From Paraburkholderia sp. PGU19 (lineage in GTDB: Bacteria; Pseudomonadota; Gammaproteobacteria; Burkholderiales; Burkholderiaceae), in contig NZ_AP023182.1 of assembly GCF_013426915.1 (NCBI RefSeq), positions 1,054,001-1,118,000 of the forward strand: 64,000 nt of DNA, given 5' to 3'. Below the pieces are notes generated by a model. That model worked only from the letters and a program-made list of their open reading frames with translations. It was not told the origin of the DNA and did not search any database. The position numbers were made by a program, and so were the translations under genes. Shown here one piece after another: positions 44,340-52,853 of the stretch (its first letter is position 1; every line of letters starts with the position of its first letter).

Positions 44340-44719
44340 GCGCAAGCGGGAGAAGCACCAGAAGGCAGCGGAAGGCAGCGGAAGGTGAGGAGAAGCCGGG
44401 CGGCGGGACTGCGACGCGCCACAATAGCGCCCCGGCAGTTACGTCGGGCGCAGGCGGCAGAGCAGCAGCGGCGGGCGTCGTATCAGAGAGCATGTCACGA
44501 GGCGCGCGCTAAGGGACCCACCCCTGTCAGTTACGAGGAATTCAAGCAACAGGGCTGGGTGTACGAGACTCCGGCGATGCGAGAGGCAGCGCTACGCAGG
44601 ACTGTTGCGCCTGTCGAGCGCTGGGAGCCTGCAAACGGTGGGTGCTGGTGGGGCCGATTTCGAGTAGTGAGGGGTCGAGCATGGCCACGTGCCGAGGCCT
44701 CATCCTTCATGGATGGCTG
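44340..44719. other. Stretch with an unassigned ORF
   Basis: A plus-strand frame includes HEARAKGPTPVSYEEFKQQG WVYETPAMREAAL, which looks like coding sequence, but its flanks are not recognisable and there is no clear start. I could not assign a function. Confidence 0.35.
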
Positions 44720-44726
44720 CTATTGC

Positions 44727-45125
44727 GCAGTGCGTGATAGTGCGCGCGGGCACCGTCCGTGTCCTGCGGCATCGATGCAATGAAGTCCTTCACCTCCTGC
44801 CACAGGTCCGGTTCGAGATAGCGAGTGATGCGCGGCACGGCTTTCGGGGTGCACTGGCGCGAGAGTGCGAGCGGATTGCCGGCCAGATAGCCGGCCTGCA
44901 CCAGCCACGAGAACAGTACATTGAGGATCACGCTCGCCTGGCGGATGCTCACGGGCGAGAGTAGGCCGTAAAACTGGGACCAGGCGCATCGCCGCGCGGA
45001 TGCTTGCGCCCGCCGCCCGCGACCCACGTTGCAGCTGGCTGCGGATCGGCGAGGAAGGCGTGGTAGCGCAGACAGTCCTCGTGCGTCAGTGACGACAGTG
45101 GTTTGCCCAGTTGCAGAGCCTGTTT
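44727..45125 (-). pseudogene. Phage-type tyrosine recombinase (integrase) remnant, frameshifted
   Basis: The minus strand first reads QLGKPLSSLTHEDCLRYHAF followed by LADPQPAATWVAGGGRKHPR. After a frameshift near 45000 it goes on QFYGLLSPVSIRQASVILNV and LFSWLVQAGYLAGNPLALSR, then RITRYLEPDLWQEVKDFIAS. This is the N-terminal SAM-like and entry part of the catalytic domain of a tyrosine integrase. The catalytic R-H-R-Y part is absent, as the sequence ends at ARAHYHALRNSSHP. No attachment site was identified. Confidence 0.85.
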
Positions 45126-45179
45126 GGTCATCGCCCAACTTTGGGGACGGGTATCGGCCGCCGCAGCGGTGCGCAAGCC

Positions 45180-45610
45180 ATTCCTTCGAAAGATCCGGCT
45201 CCATGCGAAGAAAACCCACTTTCGCGGGCACCTCGAGCAGCTTCGGAGTATCGCGATCAGCTTCTCCCGGGTCGACGATCGTCGCGCCGAGCCAGACGGT
45301 GTCCGGCAAAATGTTGTGACGGTCTGCAGCCATGCCAGCGGCCCACATCGCCTGCTGCCCCATCACCCATGCGTTTCCAATGCGCTTCGTCAGCAGCCGC
45401 CAGTCGAGATTCGGGGTCTCGCCGATTAGCCGGAACAGATCCGCGCGCCACATCTGATCGACAGGGTTGTTGAACACGTCTGCCAGTGATGCGCCGAAGA
45501 CGCGCTGACGTCGACCATGCTTCGCGAAGAACGCATCGTGACGGTTGCTCCATGTACGCGGTTGCTTCCACGTGCTGTCGGCGGTGCGGCGGCGAACTTC
45601 GCCAGGTCCT
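45180..45610 (-). pseudogene. DUF5131 (phage Gp37/Gp68-like) remnant
   Basis: The minus strand reads TADSTWKQPRTWSNRHDAFF, GRRQRVFGASLADVFNNPVD and QMWRADLFRLIGETPNLDWR, LLTKRIGNAWVMGQ, later WLGATIVDPGEADRDTPKLL. This is the DUF5131 family, radical-SAM-like phage proteins. The N-terminal Cys cluster is missing and the C terminus is cut after FLRMEPDL. Phage Gp37/Gp68-like proteins occur in prophages, matching the adjacent integrase scrap. Confidence 0.75.
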
Positions 45611-45780
45611 CATGTAATGCCCAGCATACTTGATGGAGTGCCGACAGCTGCGTAACAGTGGTCACAGCCAGAAGCGACTCGCGCCCATCCAATACCACGG
45701 ATCGACCGTGTGGTCCGTCCACTCGATTTTGCTGTTTTCGCTCATACTTAAAATACTCCACGTGGAAGTAGGAATGCATC

Positions 45781-46047
45781 ATGTCGTCGCCGATGTACCG
45801 CGAGATTGATGCGCCGCCGTATCGACTGGTCATCAACGTTCAACCAAAGTATCGAACTGGATCGCCGGGCCAGATCGAGGGATACGTTGCTCGATGTACT
45901 GTCACGAGGCTCGACGGATCGCCGGTCTATCAAGGCGATCTCCAATACCAAATTTTCGACGGCGAAATCTTCATTGATCTCGAATCGGCAATACGCAATG
46001 GGGAGCAGCGGGCGCGAGATGCTATCAATACGGGCTTCCCGCACTAG
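45781..46047 (+). CDS. Hypothetical protein
   Basis: An 88-residue frame starting MSSPMYREIDAPPYRLVINV, with a beta-rich pattern (EGYVARCTVTRLDGSPVYQG, then LQYQIFDGEIFIDLESAIRN). It ends INTGFPH. No signal peptide and no motif are recognised. A GTAGGAAT sequence lies just before the ATG. It is likely real given its regular pattern, but the function is unknown. Confidence 0.55.
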   Translation: MSSPMYREIDAPPYRLVINVQPKYRTGSPGQIEGYVARCTVTRLDGSPVYQGDLQYQIFDGEIFIDLESAIRNGEQRARDAINTGFPH

Positions 46048-46147
46048 AGCGGCGATCACCACGCGGCTCCTTTCTCTGAGGATGCCGCGAGAGCGGCCAC
46101 GACGTCTTGTGCATTGCCCGCGTGCTAGTATTTAGACGAGGCAACGC

Positions 46148-46312
46148 ATGATTGAGGTGGTCGAAATGCGACTGATTCACGTACCCCATCGGCGTCCCGT
46201 CGACGACGCAATTCAGTGCAAGCGACAAATTCTCCTTGCCACAATCTTCGGAATATTGTTCGTGATTGCCTTGTGGAAGCTCGCCGTATTGCTTGGCGCA
46301 TTTCCTCATTGA
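46148..46312 (+). CDS. Small single-span membrane protein
   Basis: A 54-residue frame starting MIEVVEMRLIHVPHRRPVDD, with one hydrophobic helix (ILLATIFGILFVIALWKLAV, residues about 28-47). The beginning is basic and could be cytoplasmic. No strong ribosome site is seen. It may also start at the second ATG, MRLIHVP. Function unknown. Confidence 0.45.
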   Translation: MIEVVEMRLIHVPHRRPVDDAIQCKRQILLATIFGILFVIALWKLAVLLGAFPH

Positions 46313-46504
46313 TTAGCCAGCCCTCTCTGCGGATGCAACGATCGCGGCCATATACCCAGCCGCAAATCCATCTGGGTTGGGGCGGTATCCGAACTTGCGA
46401 ATAAGGTTTTGCTGCCACGTCCATGCGAGAACCCAGGGATCATTCGGGCCTGTCAGCGGCGCATCCTTCGCCATCGCGCTGTCAGTCCATGAAGACGAAG
46501 CCAA
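46313..46504 (-). CDS. Hypothetical small protein
   Basis: A 63-residue minus-strand frame: MAKDAPLTGPNDPWVLAWTW (from the second Met) and QQNLIRKFGYRPNPDGFAAG YMAAIVASAERAG. The Trp-rich centre and the smooth C terminus suggest a true coding sequence. No domain is recognised. It lies 3' of two other minus-strand small ORFs (46578-47070), possibly an operon in a prophage remnant. Confidence 0.45.
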   Translation of the reverse strand: MASSSWTDSAMAKDAPLTGPNDPWVLAWTWQQNLIRKFGYRPNPDGFAAGYMAAIVASAERAG

Positions 46505-46577
46505 AACCCAAGCACCGCTGTCCGATTGCTTCGTCCCGCTCGTTGTCCAGTCGAATCGACGGGCATCGGACGCGCTG

Positions 46578-46817
46578 TCATGGGCATGGGCGCCTAGCTT
46601 GGAGAGAACATCGGACGATCTCGTCGGTTGCCGATTTCCCGCGCGCCTGCTCGTACGCTTCCGGCGCTTCCTTGACGTGGCTGGACAGATACCCGAAATA
46701 GAACTCGCGGACGCCGCTCACGATAGACAGCGCCAGTTGCCCCGCCGCTCCAGCATCAACGGCTGGCGCGGAAGGGGTTGCGCTGGCGATCTGTGCGCGA
46801 AGTGCGCCGATCACCAT
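46578..46817 (-). CDS. Hypothetical small protein
   Basis: A 79-residue frame, MVIGALRAQIASATPSAPAV then LALSIVSGVREFYFGYLSSH and APEAYEQARGKSATDEIVRC. It is helical, with Ala-rich segments and no signal peptide. It conflicts with a longer frame on the other strand (46377-46892), but the composition of this one looks more protein-like. Function unknown. Confidence 0.4.
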   Translation of the reverse strand: MVIGALRAQIASATPSAPAVDAGAAGQLALSIVSGVREFYFGYLSSHVKEAPEAYEQARGKSATDEIVRCSLQARRPCP

Positions 46818-46827
46818 TTGCTGGTGG

Positions 46828-47070
46828 TTAGAGGTCCAACAGAATCGGATCTACAAAATCGCTCAGGGCAGGGAGCAGGTGAGTGCCGATAACCAATGCG
46901 ACGCCGACAGCGATCCCGAGCAACGGCTCCGCGACGAACCCGCCACGCTGCCAGCCCGCCATATTGGACAGACACACAGCAGTCACGGTCGACGGGACTG
47001 CGAGTAATGCGGTTGCGGTTGCGCTTTCTACGCCGAAATACAACAGTTTACGATCTGTACGAGGCCGCAT
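46828..47070 (-). CDS. Small membrane protein
   Basis: An 80-residue frame from the ATG at 47070: MRPRTDRKLLYFGVESATAT, then a hydrophobic helix LLAVPSTVTAVCLSNMAG and a second one LLGIAVGVALVIGTHLLPAL (residues about 52-71). It would have two membrane spans. It is upstream (in its own orientation) of two more small minus-strand ORFs. Function unknown. Confidence 0.45.
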   Translation of the reverse strand: MRPRTDRKLLYFGVESATATALLAVPSTVTAVCLSNMAGWQRGGFVAEPLLGIAVGVALVIGTHLLPALSDFVDPILLDL

Positions 47071-47458
47071 ACCCTCTCGTCTGCGTACCGTCTTCGATAT
47101 CGGCGGCGGTTGCCGCACCGCGGACTCTGACGTTTGCCAGCCCCATGACGTCCTTCATATGGACGGACCTCCCGGCGGCGATCTGGCTGCGGTAGCCGCC
47201 TTTCCGTTTCCACCCGACAGATGTCGTCGTGTTGCAGCGCTGACCTTTGCGGGCATTGCTCAAAGCATATGGCCGTCGCACGTTCCAATCGTTGCGATCC
47301 GGCATGGCGTATGCACTCTCAAGATGCTGGAAAAGCACCTATGTCAATACGCTCATCGCGACAGACCACGTACTGGCAGTCGTCACGGTGAGTGCGTGCG
47401 ATACAGCGATACCAGGCCTACGCTTCCCGTTCGCGCGGCCGGACCGCGGCAGGGCTTC

Positions 47459-47790
47459 GACGACACGATCGAAACCATCATGGAGATCTTTGAGCAAGCG
47501 GAGTTCGCCACCTTCTCGTCGTCGAAGACGGGAAGCTGCAAGGCATCGTGTCTGATCGCGATCTGCTGCGCGCGCTGAGCCTGTTTGTCGGCACTATAGC
47601 GGAAACTCACCGCGATGTATTGATGTTGAGCAAGCGGGTGCGCCAGATCATGACCCGCAAGCCGATAACGCTACAGCCCGACGCCGACGTGACGGAGGCG
47701 ATCCAGTTGTTGCTCACCCATCCGATCTCTTGCGTCCCGATCGTCGACACTGGATCTCGCCCGGTGGGCATTGTCAGCTGGCGACGCGAC
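47459..47790 (+). pseudogene. CBS-domain protein, truncated and frameshifted
   Basis: A first scrap reads DDTIETIMEIFEQAEFAT. After a frameshift near 47510 the other frame gives VVEDGKLQGIVSDRDLLRAL, LSKRVRQIMTRKPITLQPDA and TEAIQLLLTHPISCVPIVDT, then SRPVGIVSWR. These are parts of two CBS domains, nucleotide-binding regulatory modules. The protein normally continues for about 10 residues after GIVSWRD; here the frame runs on by chance into the next small gene. The N terminus is lost too. Confidence 0.85.
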
Positions 47791-47850
47791 CGAACTCACG
47801 ATCATTCGCTTTACTGCTGCGGGCATGCTACGTATCCGCCGAGAATGCAC

Positions 47851-48066
47851 ATGAACCCATGCGAAGCTTGCGAGGCCTTGGCCGGACGGCCGTCCTCTGG
47901 CCCGCCTCACGGTGATCTGAGTGCGGCGGGTTCGTGGATCTTCGGATCGCCGACGGAGCCTTCGAAGCACTACGACGAGTACAGGTGCACGGTGTGCGGC
48001 AACTGGTTGAATCGAACACCCCTCTCGGTAGACCGCACGGCATCTGGTCAATTCAGGGCCAGGTAG
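47851..48066 (+). CDS. Small protein with two Cys pairs (zinc-binding-like)
   Basis: A 71-residue protein beginning MNPCEACEALAGRPSSGPPH, later SWIFGSPTEPSKHYDEYRCT and VCGNWLNRTPLSVDRTASGQ. The CEAC and CTVCG pairs suggest a zinc site. It is in frame with the CBS-gene remnant, which makes a long accidental ORF, but the ATG at 47851 starts a sensible protein. The function is unknown; small Burkholderia proteins of similar layout exist. Confidence 0.55.
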   Translation: MNPCEACEALAGRPSSGPPHGDLSAAGSWIFGSPTEPSKHYDEYRCTVCGNWLNRTPLSVDRTASGQFRAR

Positions 48067-48349
48067 CGGGGGCCGCGACGTAGGTGCACGCAGTCACAAT
48101 CGCTCAGCGTAGCCCGTGCTGACGGCCACCTCACTACTCGGATGATGGCCCTTGCAGCACCCGATCCGGCTTGCGTCTCCCGAAACAGGCGTACAACCGA
48201 CGTCATTTGTGTCGTACGCTTCGAGATATGGGATGGAATCCAATAACTGCGGTCGACCCAGACGGGAGGATTTCCGGACTTGATCAGTGTGAAGTGAGCA
48301 TGGTTGATCTCAATGATCGTCTGGGTTCTTTCCAAACTGGGAGGCTGAT
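48067..48349. other. Intergenic stretch
   Basis: About 280 bases with no good gene. A minus-strand frame is open, but it has no protein-like features. Confidence 0.4.
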
Positions 48350-48571
48350 ATGGAAGACCTTATATTCACCAGCGATACGCACATTGCGCGTGTTCACGTC
48401 ATGAAAACGGAAGCCGGCCTGTATCGCGGATACGTGTATCTGCGTCGCACCGGTGACACCCAACAGGGAGAACAGCCTTATCAGACCGACCTTGATCGAG
48501 AGCGGCAAGATCAGGCAGGAGACGACGCCAAGGAATTGGCGTTCAAACTGCTGAACGAATACGAGTTCTGA
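48350..48571 (+). CDS. Small hypothetical protein
   Basis: A 73-residue protein, MEDLIFTSDTHIARVHVMKT, then GLYRGYVYLRRTGDTQQGEQ and KELAFKLLNEYEF. A GGGAGG ribosome site lies 6 bases before the ATG. The alternating charged/beta pattern and the acidic C-terminal helix support that it is real. No domain is recognised. It stands alone, 390 bases before the chemoreceptor. Confidence 0.7.
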   Translation: MEDLIFTSDTHIARVHVMKTEAGLYRGYVYLRRTGDTQQGEQPYQTDLDRERQDQAGDDAKELAFKLLNEYEF

Positions 48572-48853
48572 CGCTATTCAATTGATCGATGTGCAAACAA
48601 TCTGGCGCCTGGCCCTTTACTGTATACCCGTTGACATTCCCACCTGAACAGCATATCCCGACGCGGACGTGTCACGATTGAATGCTATAACGGCAGCGGC
48701 ATTCGCCAGCGACCAATTGACGCATCATGTTGCCGTCCCCTTTCGATTGTTTGGAATCAGGCTTGACGGAGCGGAAACTGAATTTGCGGTTTGAAGAAAA
48801 TGTAACGCAGCATCGTGATGGTAGGAATCGTGCGAATCGGATTAATTTCCTTT

Positions 48854-48880
48854 TAAAGATCGCGTTCTTTTGGCCGATAA
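48854..48880 (+). promoter_or_regulatory. Sigma-28 (FliA) promoter for the chemoreceptor
   Basis: TAAAGATC, 11 bases, then GCCGATAA, positions 48854-48861 and 48873-48880. This matches the sigma-28 consensus TAAAGTTT-N11-GCCGATAA at nearly every position with the exact spacing. It lies about 87 bases before the GTG start of the chemoreceptor, which puts the gene in the class 3 flagellar/chemotaxis regulon. Confidence 0.8.
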
Positions 48881-48966
48881 GAGTATTAGTAGCATTTGCT
48901 CTATTTCCCGCGTTATCGCTGCACGGTTTTTAATCATAACGACGTCAATAACAAAGAGGGCCGGTC

Positions 48967-50697
48967 GTGCAATTTCTGAAAAATCTGAAGGTAGTTACCC
49001 AGCTCGTACTGGGATTTGCCGCTGTTATCGTTCTGATGATCGGGCTCGGTGTCTTCTGCCTGTTCGAGGTCAGCGGTGAAAACGTCCGTGTCACTGAGTT
49101 TCGCGACAACTGGTTGCCAAGTGTGCGCAGCAGCCTGCAGATGCAGGCCGGACTACGCCAGACACGAATCAATGAATACCGTGCAGCCAGCAGCCGGACT
49201 CCGGCGGCAAGCCAGGAGGCTGAGGTCCGGATTGACGCTGGCATAGCAGAATACAGCAGGGCTGCCGCAGAATATGAAAAGCTCATCACTGAGCCGGAGG
49301 AGAAGACCGCCTATGCCGACATCCAGACACTGATGCCACAGTATCTCGACCTTGATCGACAGGTGCGAGCGCTGGCCAAAGAGGGCAAGGCGACGGAAGC
49401 GATGGACCTGCTCACTGGTAAGTCGTCTAATGTTCGCGACGCCCTCGAAAAGGACGTCAAGACGATCGTGGCCGTCAATGTGGCGGGGGCTGCGCGCGAA
49501 GGTGAAGCAGCGAACATCGCGTACTCGCGGACCATTGCTCTCGTGATCGGATTGATCATCGCGGCAGCGATGGTGGCGCTCGGCGTGGCGCTGCTCATTG
49601 CACGCGGTGTGGCGAAACAGCTCGGTGGCGAGCCTCGGGATGCAGCAACTCTCGCCAGCCAGATTGCGGCCGGCAATCTGCGCATCGGGGTTCCGTTGAA
49701 GGTGGGCGACCGCTCCAGCCTGATGTTCTCGCTGGGAACCATGAAAGACCAGCTGACTGCCATCGTGCAGGGGATCAAGGCGTCCAGCGAGTCGATCTCA
49801 GTTGCGGCGGGCGAAATCGCCCAGGGCAACACCGATCTGTCGCAGCGCACGGAGGAACAGGCAGCGTCCCTTGAGGAAACCGCATCGAGCATGCAGGAGT
49901 TGACCGCCACGGTCCGCCAGAACGCCGACAATGCGAAGCAGGCGACCATGCTCGCAACCACTGCGTCGGGAATTGCACAACGTGGTGGCGAGGTGGTCGG
50001 ACGTGTGGTCGAAACAATGCACGGTATTTCGGACAGCTCCACCAGGGTCGCCGAGATCATCAGCGTGATCGAGGGAATTGCCTTTCAGACTAACATCCTC
50101 GCGCTGAACGCCGCTGTCGAGGCAGCTCGCGCGGGCGAACAGGGGCGCGGATTTGCGGTGGTGGCGGGTGAAGTTCGCACACTCGCCCAGCGCAGCGCCA
50201 CGGCGGCCAGGGAGATCAAGGAGCTGATTGGCGAATCGGTCGCCCGCGTCGATGCAGGCTCGCGGCTTGTTGAAGAGGCGGGTGGCACGATCAGCGAAGT
50301 TGTTCAGTCGGTGAAGCGCGTGACCGACATCATGGGCGAAATCTCGTCTGCATCCGAAGAACAAAGCACCGGCATCGAGCAGATCAATCAGGCTGTCACC
50401 CAGATGGACGAGGTCACCCAGCAGAACGCCGCCCTGGTCGAAGAAGCCTCGGCTGCGGCGCAGTCGATGGCCCGACAGGCGCAGGCACTCCGTGAAGCAG
50501 TTGCGGTTTTCAAGGTTGGCGACGCCGGAGTGGCGGGCAAATCGTCCGCAATGGTACCAGGTCGGGCGGCCGCCGGAGCGCGCGTGGTGAAGCCTGCGAA
50601 ACCGATGCAGGCACCGCGCGTGCAGCGCACCGCGGCAGAGCCGGCTGGGACCCGCGCAGCTCAGGCCGCAGCAGAACCCGAATGGGAAACGTTCTGA
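48967..50697 (+). CDS. Methyl-accepting chemotaxis protein
   Basis: A 576-residue chemoreceptor. It has a first membrane helix ([20 protein letters not shown], residues 9-28), a periplasmic four-helix-bundle-like ligand domain (about 35-185), a second membrane helix ([20 protein letters not shown]), a HAMP domain, and the cytoplasmic signalling tip with [36 protein letters not shown]. The C-terminal pentapeptide EWETF is the CheR/CheB docking tag. The start is GTG with AGAGGG upstream. The sigma-28 promoter and a downstream hairpin bracket it as a single transcription unit. The ligand is unknown. Confidence 0.96.
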   Translation: MQFLKNLKVVTQLVLGFAAVIVLMIGLGVFCLFEVSGENVRVTEFRDNWLPSVRSSLQMQAGLRQTRINEYRAASSRTPAASQEAEVRIDAGIAEYSRAAAEYEKLITEPEEKTAYADIQTLMPQYLDLDRQVRALAKEGKATEAMDLLTGKSSNVRDALEKDVKTIVAVNVAGAAREGEAANIAYSRTIALVIGLIIAAAMVALGVALLIARGVAKQLGGEPRDAATLASQIAAGNLRIGVPLKVGDRSSLMFSLGTMKDQLTAIVQGIKASSESISVAAGEIAQGNTDLSQRTEEQAASLEETASSMQELTATVRQNADNAKQATMLATTASGIAQRGGEVVGRVVETMHGISDSSTRVAEIISVIEGIAFQTNILALNAAVEAARAGEQGRGFAVVAGEVRTLAQRSATAAREIKELIGESVARVDAGSRLVEEAGGTISEVVQSVKRVTDIMGEISSASEEQSTGIEQINQAVTQMDEVTQQNAALVEEASAAAQSMARQAQALREAVAVFKVGDAGVAGKSSAMVPGRAAAGARVVKPAKPMQAPRVQRTAAEPAGTRAAQAAAEPEWETF

Positions 50698-50707
50698 CAT
50701 TCGCCGC

Positions 50708-50737
50708 GTGTACTGACTTGACGGGCAGTCAGTACAC
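50708..50737 (+). terminator. Hairpin downstream of the chemoreceptor gene
   Basis: A perfect 11-bp stem, GTGTACTGACT / AGTCAGTACAC, with an 8-base loop starts 10 bases after the stop codon. No T-run follows (CCCGTGG), so it may be a Rho-assisted or mRNA-stabilising structure. Confidence 0.55.
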
Positions 50738-51126
50738 CCCGTGGCGGGAGCGCGCCGAAAACTGGCAGAAGCGGCGCACGACCGTCTGCAACGGGGTCGC
50801 TTGCTGTCCTCCCAGCTGGAGCAAAACTGCCGGGAGGCGGGTCAGCGGACTAAAAACCACTGGCGTGCGACACAAACACAACTCGACAGGTAAACCTCGA
50901 CGCGGTTGTCCTCGATGAACGCGGGCGGCTTGAACTTCGCGCCTGAAAAAGGCGTCGTTCCGGGCGCCTGCGGCTGCATCATCTGCTGGTGTTGCGAATT
51001 CGTGAGTCACGCTGACAACCGTTTCCCGTCTCACTGGGACTCATGCAATACGGCGCAAATCCAGACAACCTGGCGCTCACGACGGATCAGCGGCGGCATC
51101 GTTGGTCGATCGACGCCGCCAATGAC
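50738..51126. other. Gene-free stretch
   Basis: About 390 bases between the chemoreceptor and the convergent tandem-repeat protein. No credible gene was found. Confidence 0.45.
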
Positions 51127-52422
51127 TTACAACAGGACCGCTTGTCGTAAAAGTTCCAGGGCTTTCAATTCGTCCAGTTGACCCGTGCGTGCCTTACCTG
51201 CCAGCGTCTTGATCAATGCTTCTGCGATCGGTGCAATACCGTGAAGATTGTCCAGGCTGGTCACGGAAGCGAAGGGGAGTGGAGCCGGATTTTGCTGCGG
51301 AGTTGCGGAGATGGGCAACGACTCAGGAATCGACTCAGAGGGTGGAGATGTGGCTACCGGGACCTCTTCATCATTTTCTTCGGATGCACGGCTGGCAAGG
51401 TCGTCGGGGAAATCATTTACATGAGCTCGCGGGCTGACGACGATCGTCTTCTTGTCTTCCGCGACGTCCGGCGAAACAGGTGAGGGGCTTTCTGAATCAT
51501 CCAAGACAGTCGCACGCTCGCGCCTCGTGCGCACCTTCCCGACGGCGAGTTTCCCTTGTACGCCATCGTTCGTTGCTGGCGCAGGCGGCTCGTGTTGTTG
51601 AACGGATGCGCGACCGCGCGGAGCAGGCGCAAGCATGTGCGACACCGACTCTGGAATCTCGGCTTCGGAGTGCGGCGTGTCCAGCCAGCCAACCGGCAAA
51701 CCCAGTCGCTCCGTGAACCGGTTTGCTTCGACACTGTCCATGCGCTTCTTGCCATGTAGCCGATCGGCTATGTTGAATCCACTCATCTCCATGACCACGC
51801 CAAGTCTTACTTTCGATCCGTTGCGACTCGTGAGAACGTGGAGGTTAGCGCGTCGGATGTTTTCTACCTCGGCGCTGTCGCCCAACGCCAGCGGTTGCTG
51901 TCGGGGCGCTTTAGGAGACGTCCTGTCTTTCGAAGGCGAAGCTTTGAGCGGCGCACGCAGTTTGGGCTGTTCGGGCATTTCGCTTCGACTGTTCCTGACG
52001 GCTCTGGGCGAGCCGCCAACTACTTTCTTTGGCATGTGCGCTTCCTCGGACAAACTATCTTCAGGAACTGGTTGCTGGTCGACGGTCCTGGCAGGAGCCG
52101 GCTCAAGTGCTTCGGAACCTGCGTCGAATCTTTCATCGATCTGAACGAAGTCGAGCGGTGACTTCAGACGAGCGATGGTCTCGTCCGCGAGCGCAGGATT
52201 GGGCTGGTCAAAAAAGCCATGAGGTAACCCAAGCGTGGTTTCCATGTGAAAGGCAGTCTCGGGTGTGAACCTCTCGCCTTTCATCAGTTCGGCCACGCGC
52301 GTCATGTTCGATTCGAGTGCTATGGCGATATTCTCTGCGCCTACCGCATCGACCAGAAACTGAAACGATCGTGTTTTGAAGATGGAGGCAATCTGGGCGG
52401 AGTCGCGGGGAGGCGCCTTCAC
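51127..52422 (-). CDS. Protein with two tandem HTH-like repeats, probable DNA-binding regulator
   Basis: A 431-residue cytoplasmic protein. Two similar blocks are visible: residues about 25-90 with NMTRVAELMKGERFTPETAF HMETTLGLPHGFFDQPNP, and about 205-270 with FNIADRLHGKKRMDSVEANR FTERLGLPVGWLDTP. Both have the layout of a Cro/CI-like helix-turn-helix followed by an LGLPxGxxDxP turn. The parts between and after are Pro/Ser/Ala-rich and likely disordered. The C terminus LLRQAVLL is helical. The function is unknown, but DNA binding is likely. It is divergent from the UvrD-like helicase, with 431 bases between the starts. Confidence 0.7.
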   Translation of the reverse strand: MKAPPRDSAQIASIFKTRSFQFLVDAVGAENIAIALESNMTRVAELMKGERFTPETAFHMETTLGLPHGFFDQPNPALADETIARLKSPLDFVQIDERFDAGSEALEPAPARTVDQQPVPEDSLSEEAHMPKKVVGGSPRAVRNSRSEMPEQPKLRAPLKASPSKDRTSPKAPRQQPLALGDSAEVENIRRANLHVLTSRNGSKVRLGVVMEMSGFNIADRLHGKKRMDSVEANRFTERLGLPVGWLDTPHSEAEIPESVSHMLAPAPRGRASVQQHEPPAPATNDGVQGKLAVGKVRTRRERATVLDDSESPSPVSPDVAEDKKTIVVSPRAHVNDFPDDLASRASEENDEEVPVATSPPSESIPESLPISATPQQNPAPLPFASVTSLDNLHGIAPIAEALIKTLAGKARTGQLDELKALELLRQAVLL

Positions 52423-52853
52423 ATACGGTGGTCCCTACCGTTGGGGCGGAGATTTTTTCTCGTGGTGATGTTGGCGTTGGCCGTCGCGCCGGGATCCCGC
52501 ATATCGCCCGCGGGCTTGACTCATAAAATACGGCTCCATGCGATGTGGATATTCTGGGTATCCTGATTATAGACGAGGCGATGTCGTCAAAAACGCCTTG
52601 CCTGGCAGTCGGCAGTGCATGCGGTGCCTTTCGGTCATCCTGGGACGCAATGTGGGGCAGGTTCGAGGAATAAACGCCGCGGGACTTTCACCCGATGTGT
52701 AACACGTCTCAGACGATCGGGACGACTACGCCAGGGACGGACCGGATTCTGTCCAGTTCGCTGGACGCGGGGTCGCCTGGCTGGCGCAGCGCATTGCAGT
52801 TCACGCCTGTGCGTTCCGCGTAGACTGTCGGTTCATCTGCTCCCGAACTGCAA
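52423..52853. other. Divergent intergenic region between the regulator and the helicase
   Basis: About 430 bases. No gene is convincing. The region should hold both promoters; a TTGACT (52516-52521) is seen, but I cannot place a matching -10 box. Confidence 0.4.

Noticed and set aside
47548..48066. 172-residue ORF as one CBS protein with zinc tail
   Set aside because: The CBS homology stops at GIVSWRR and the two-Cys-pair protein has its own ATG; they are joined only by chance.
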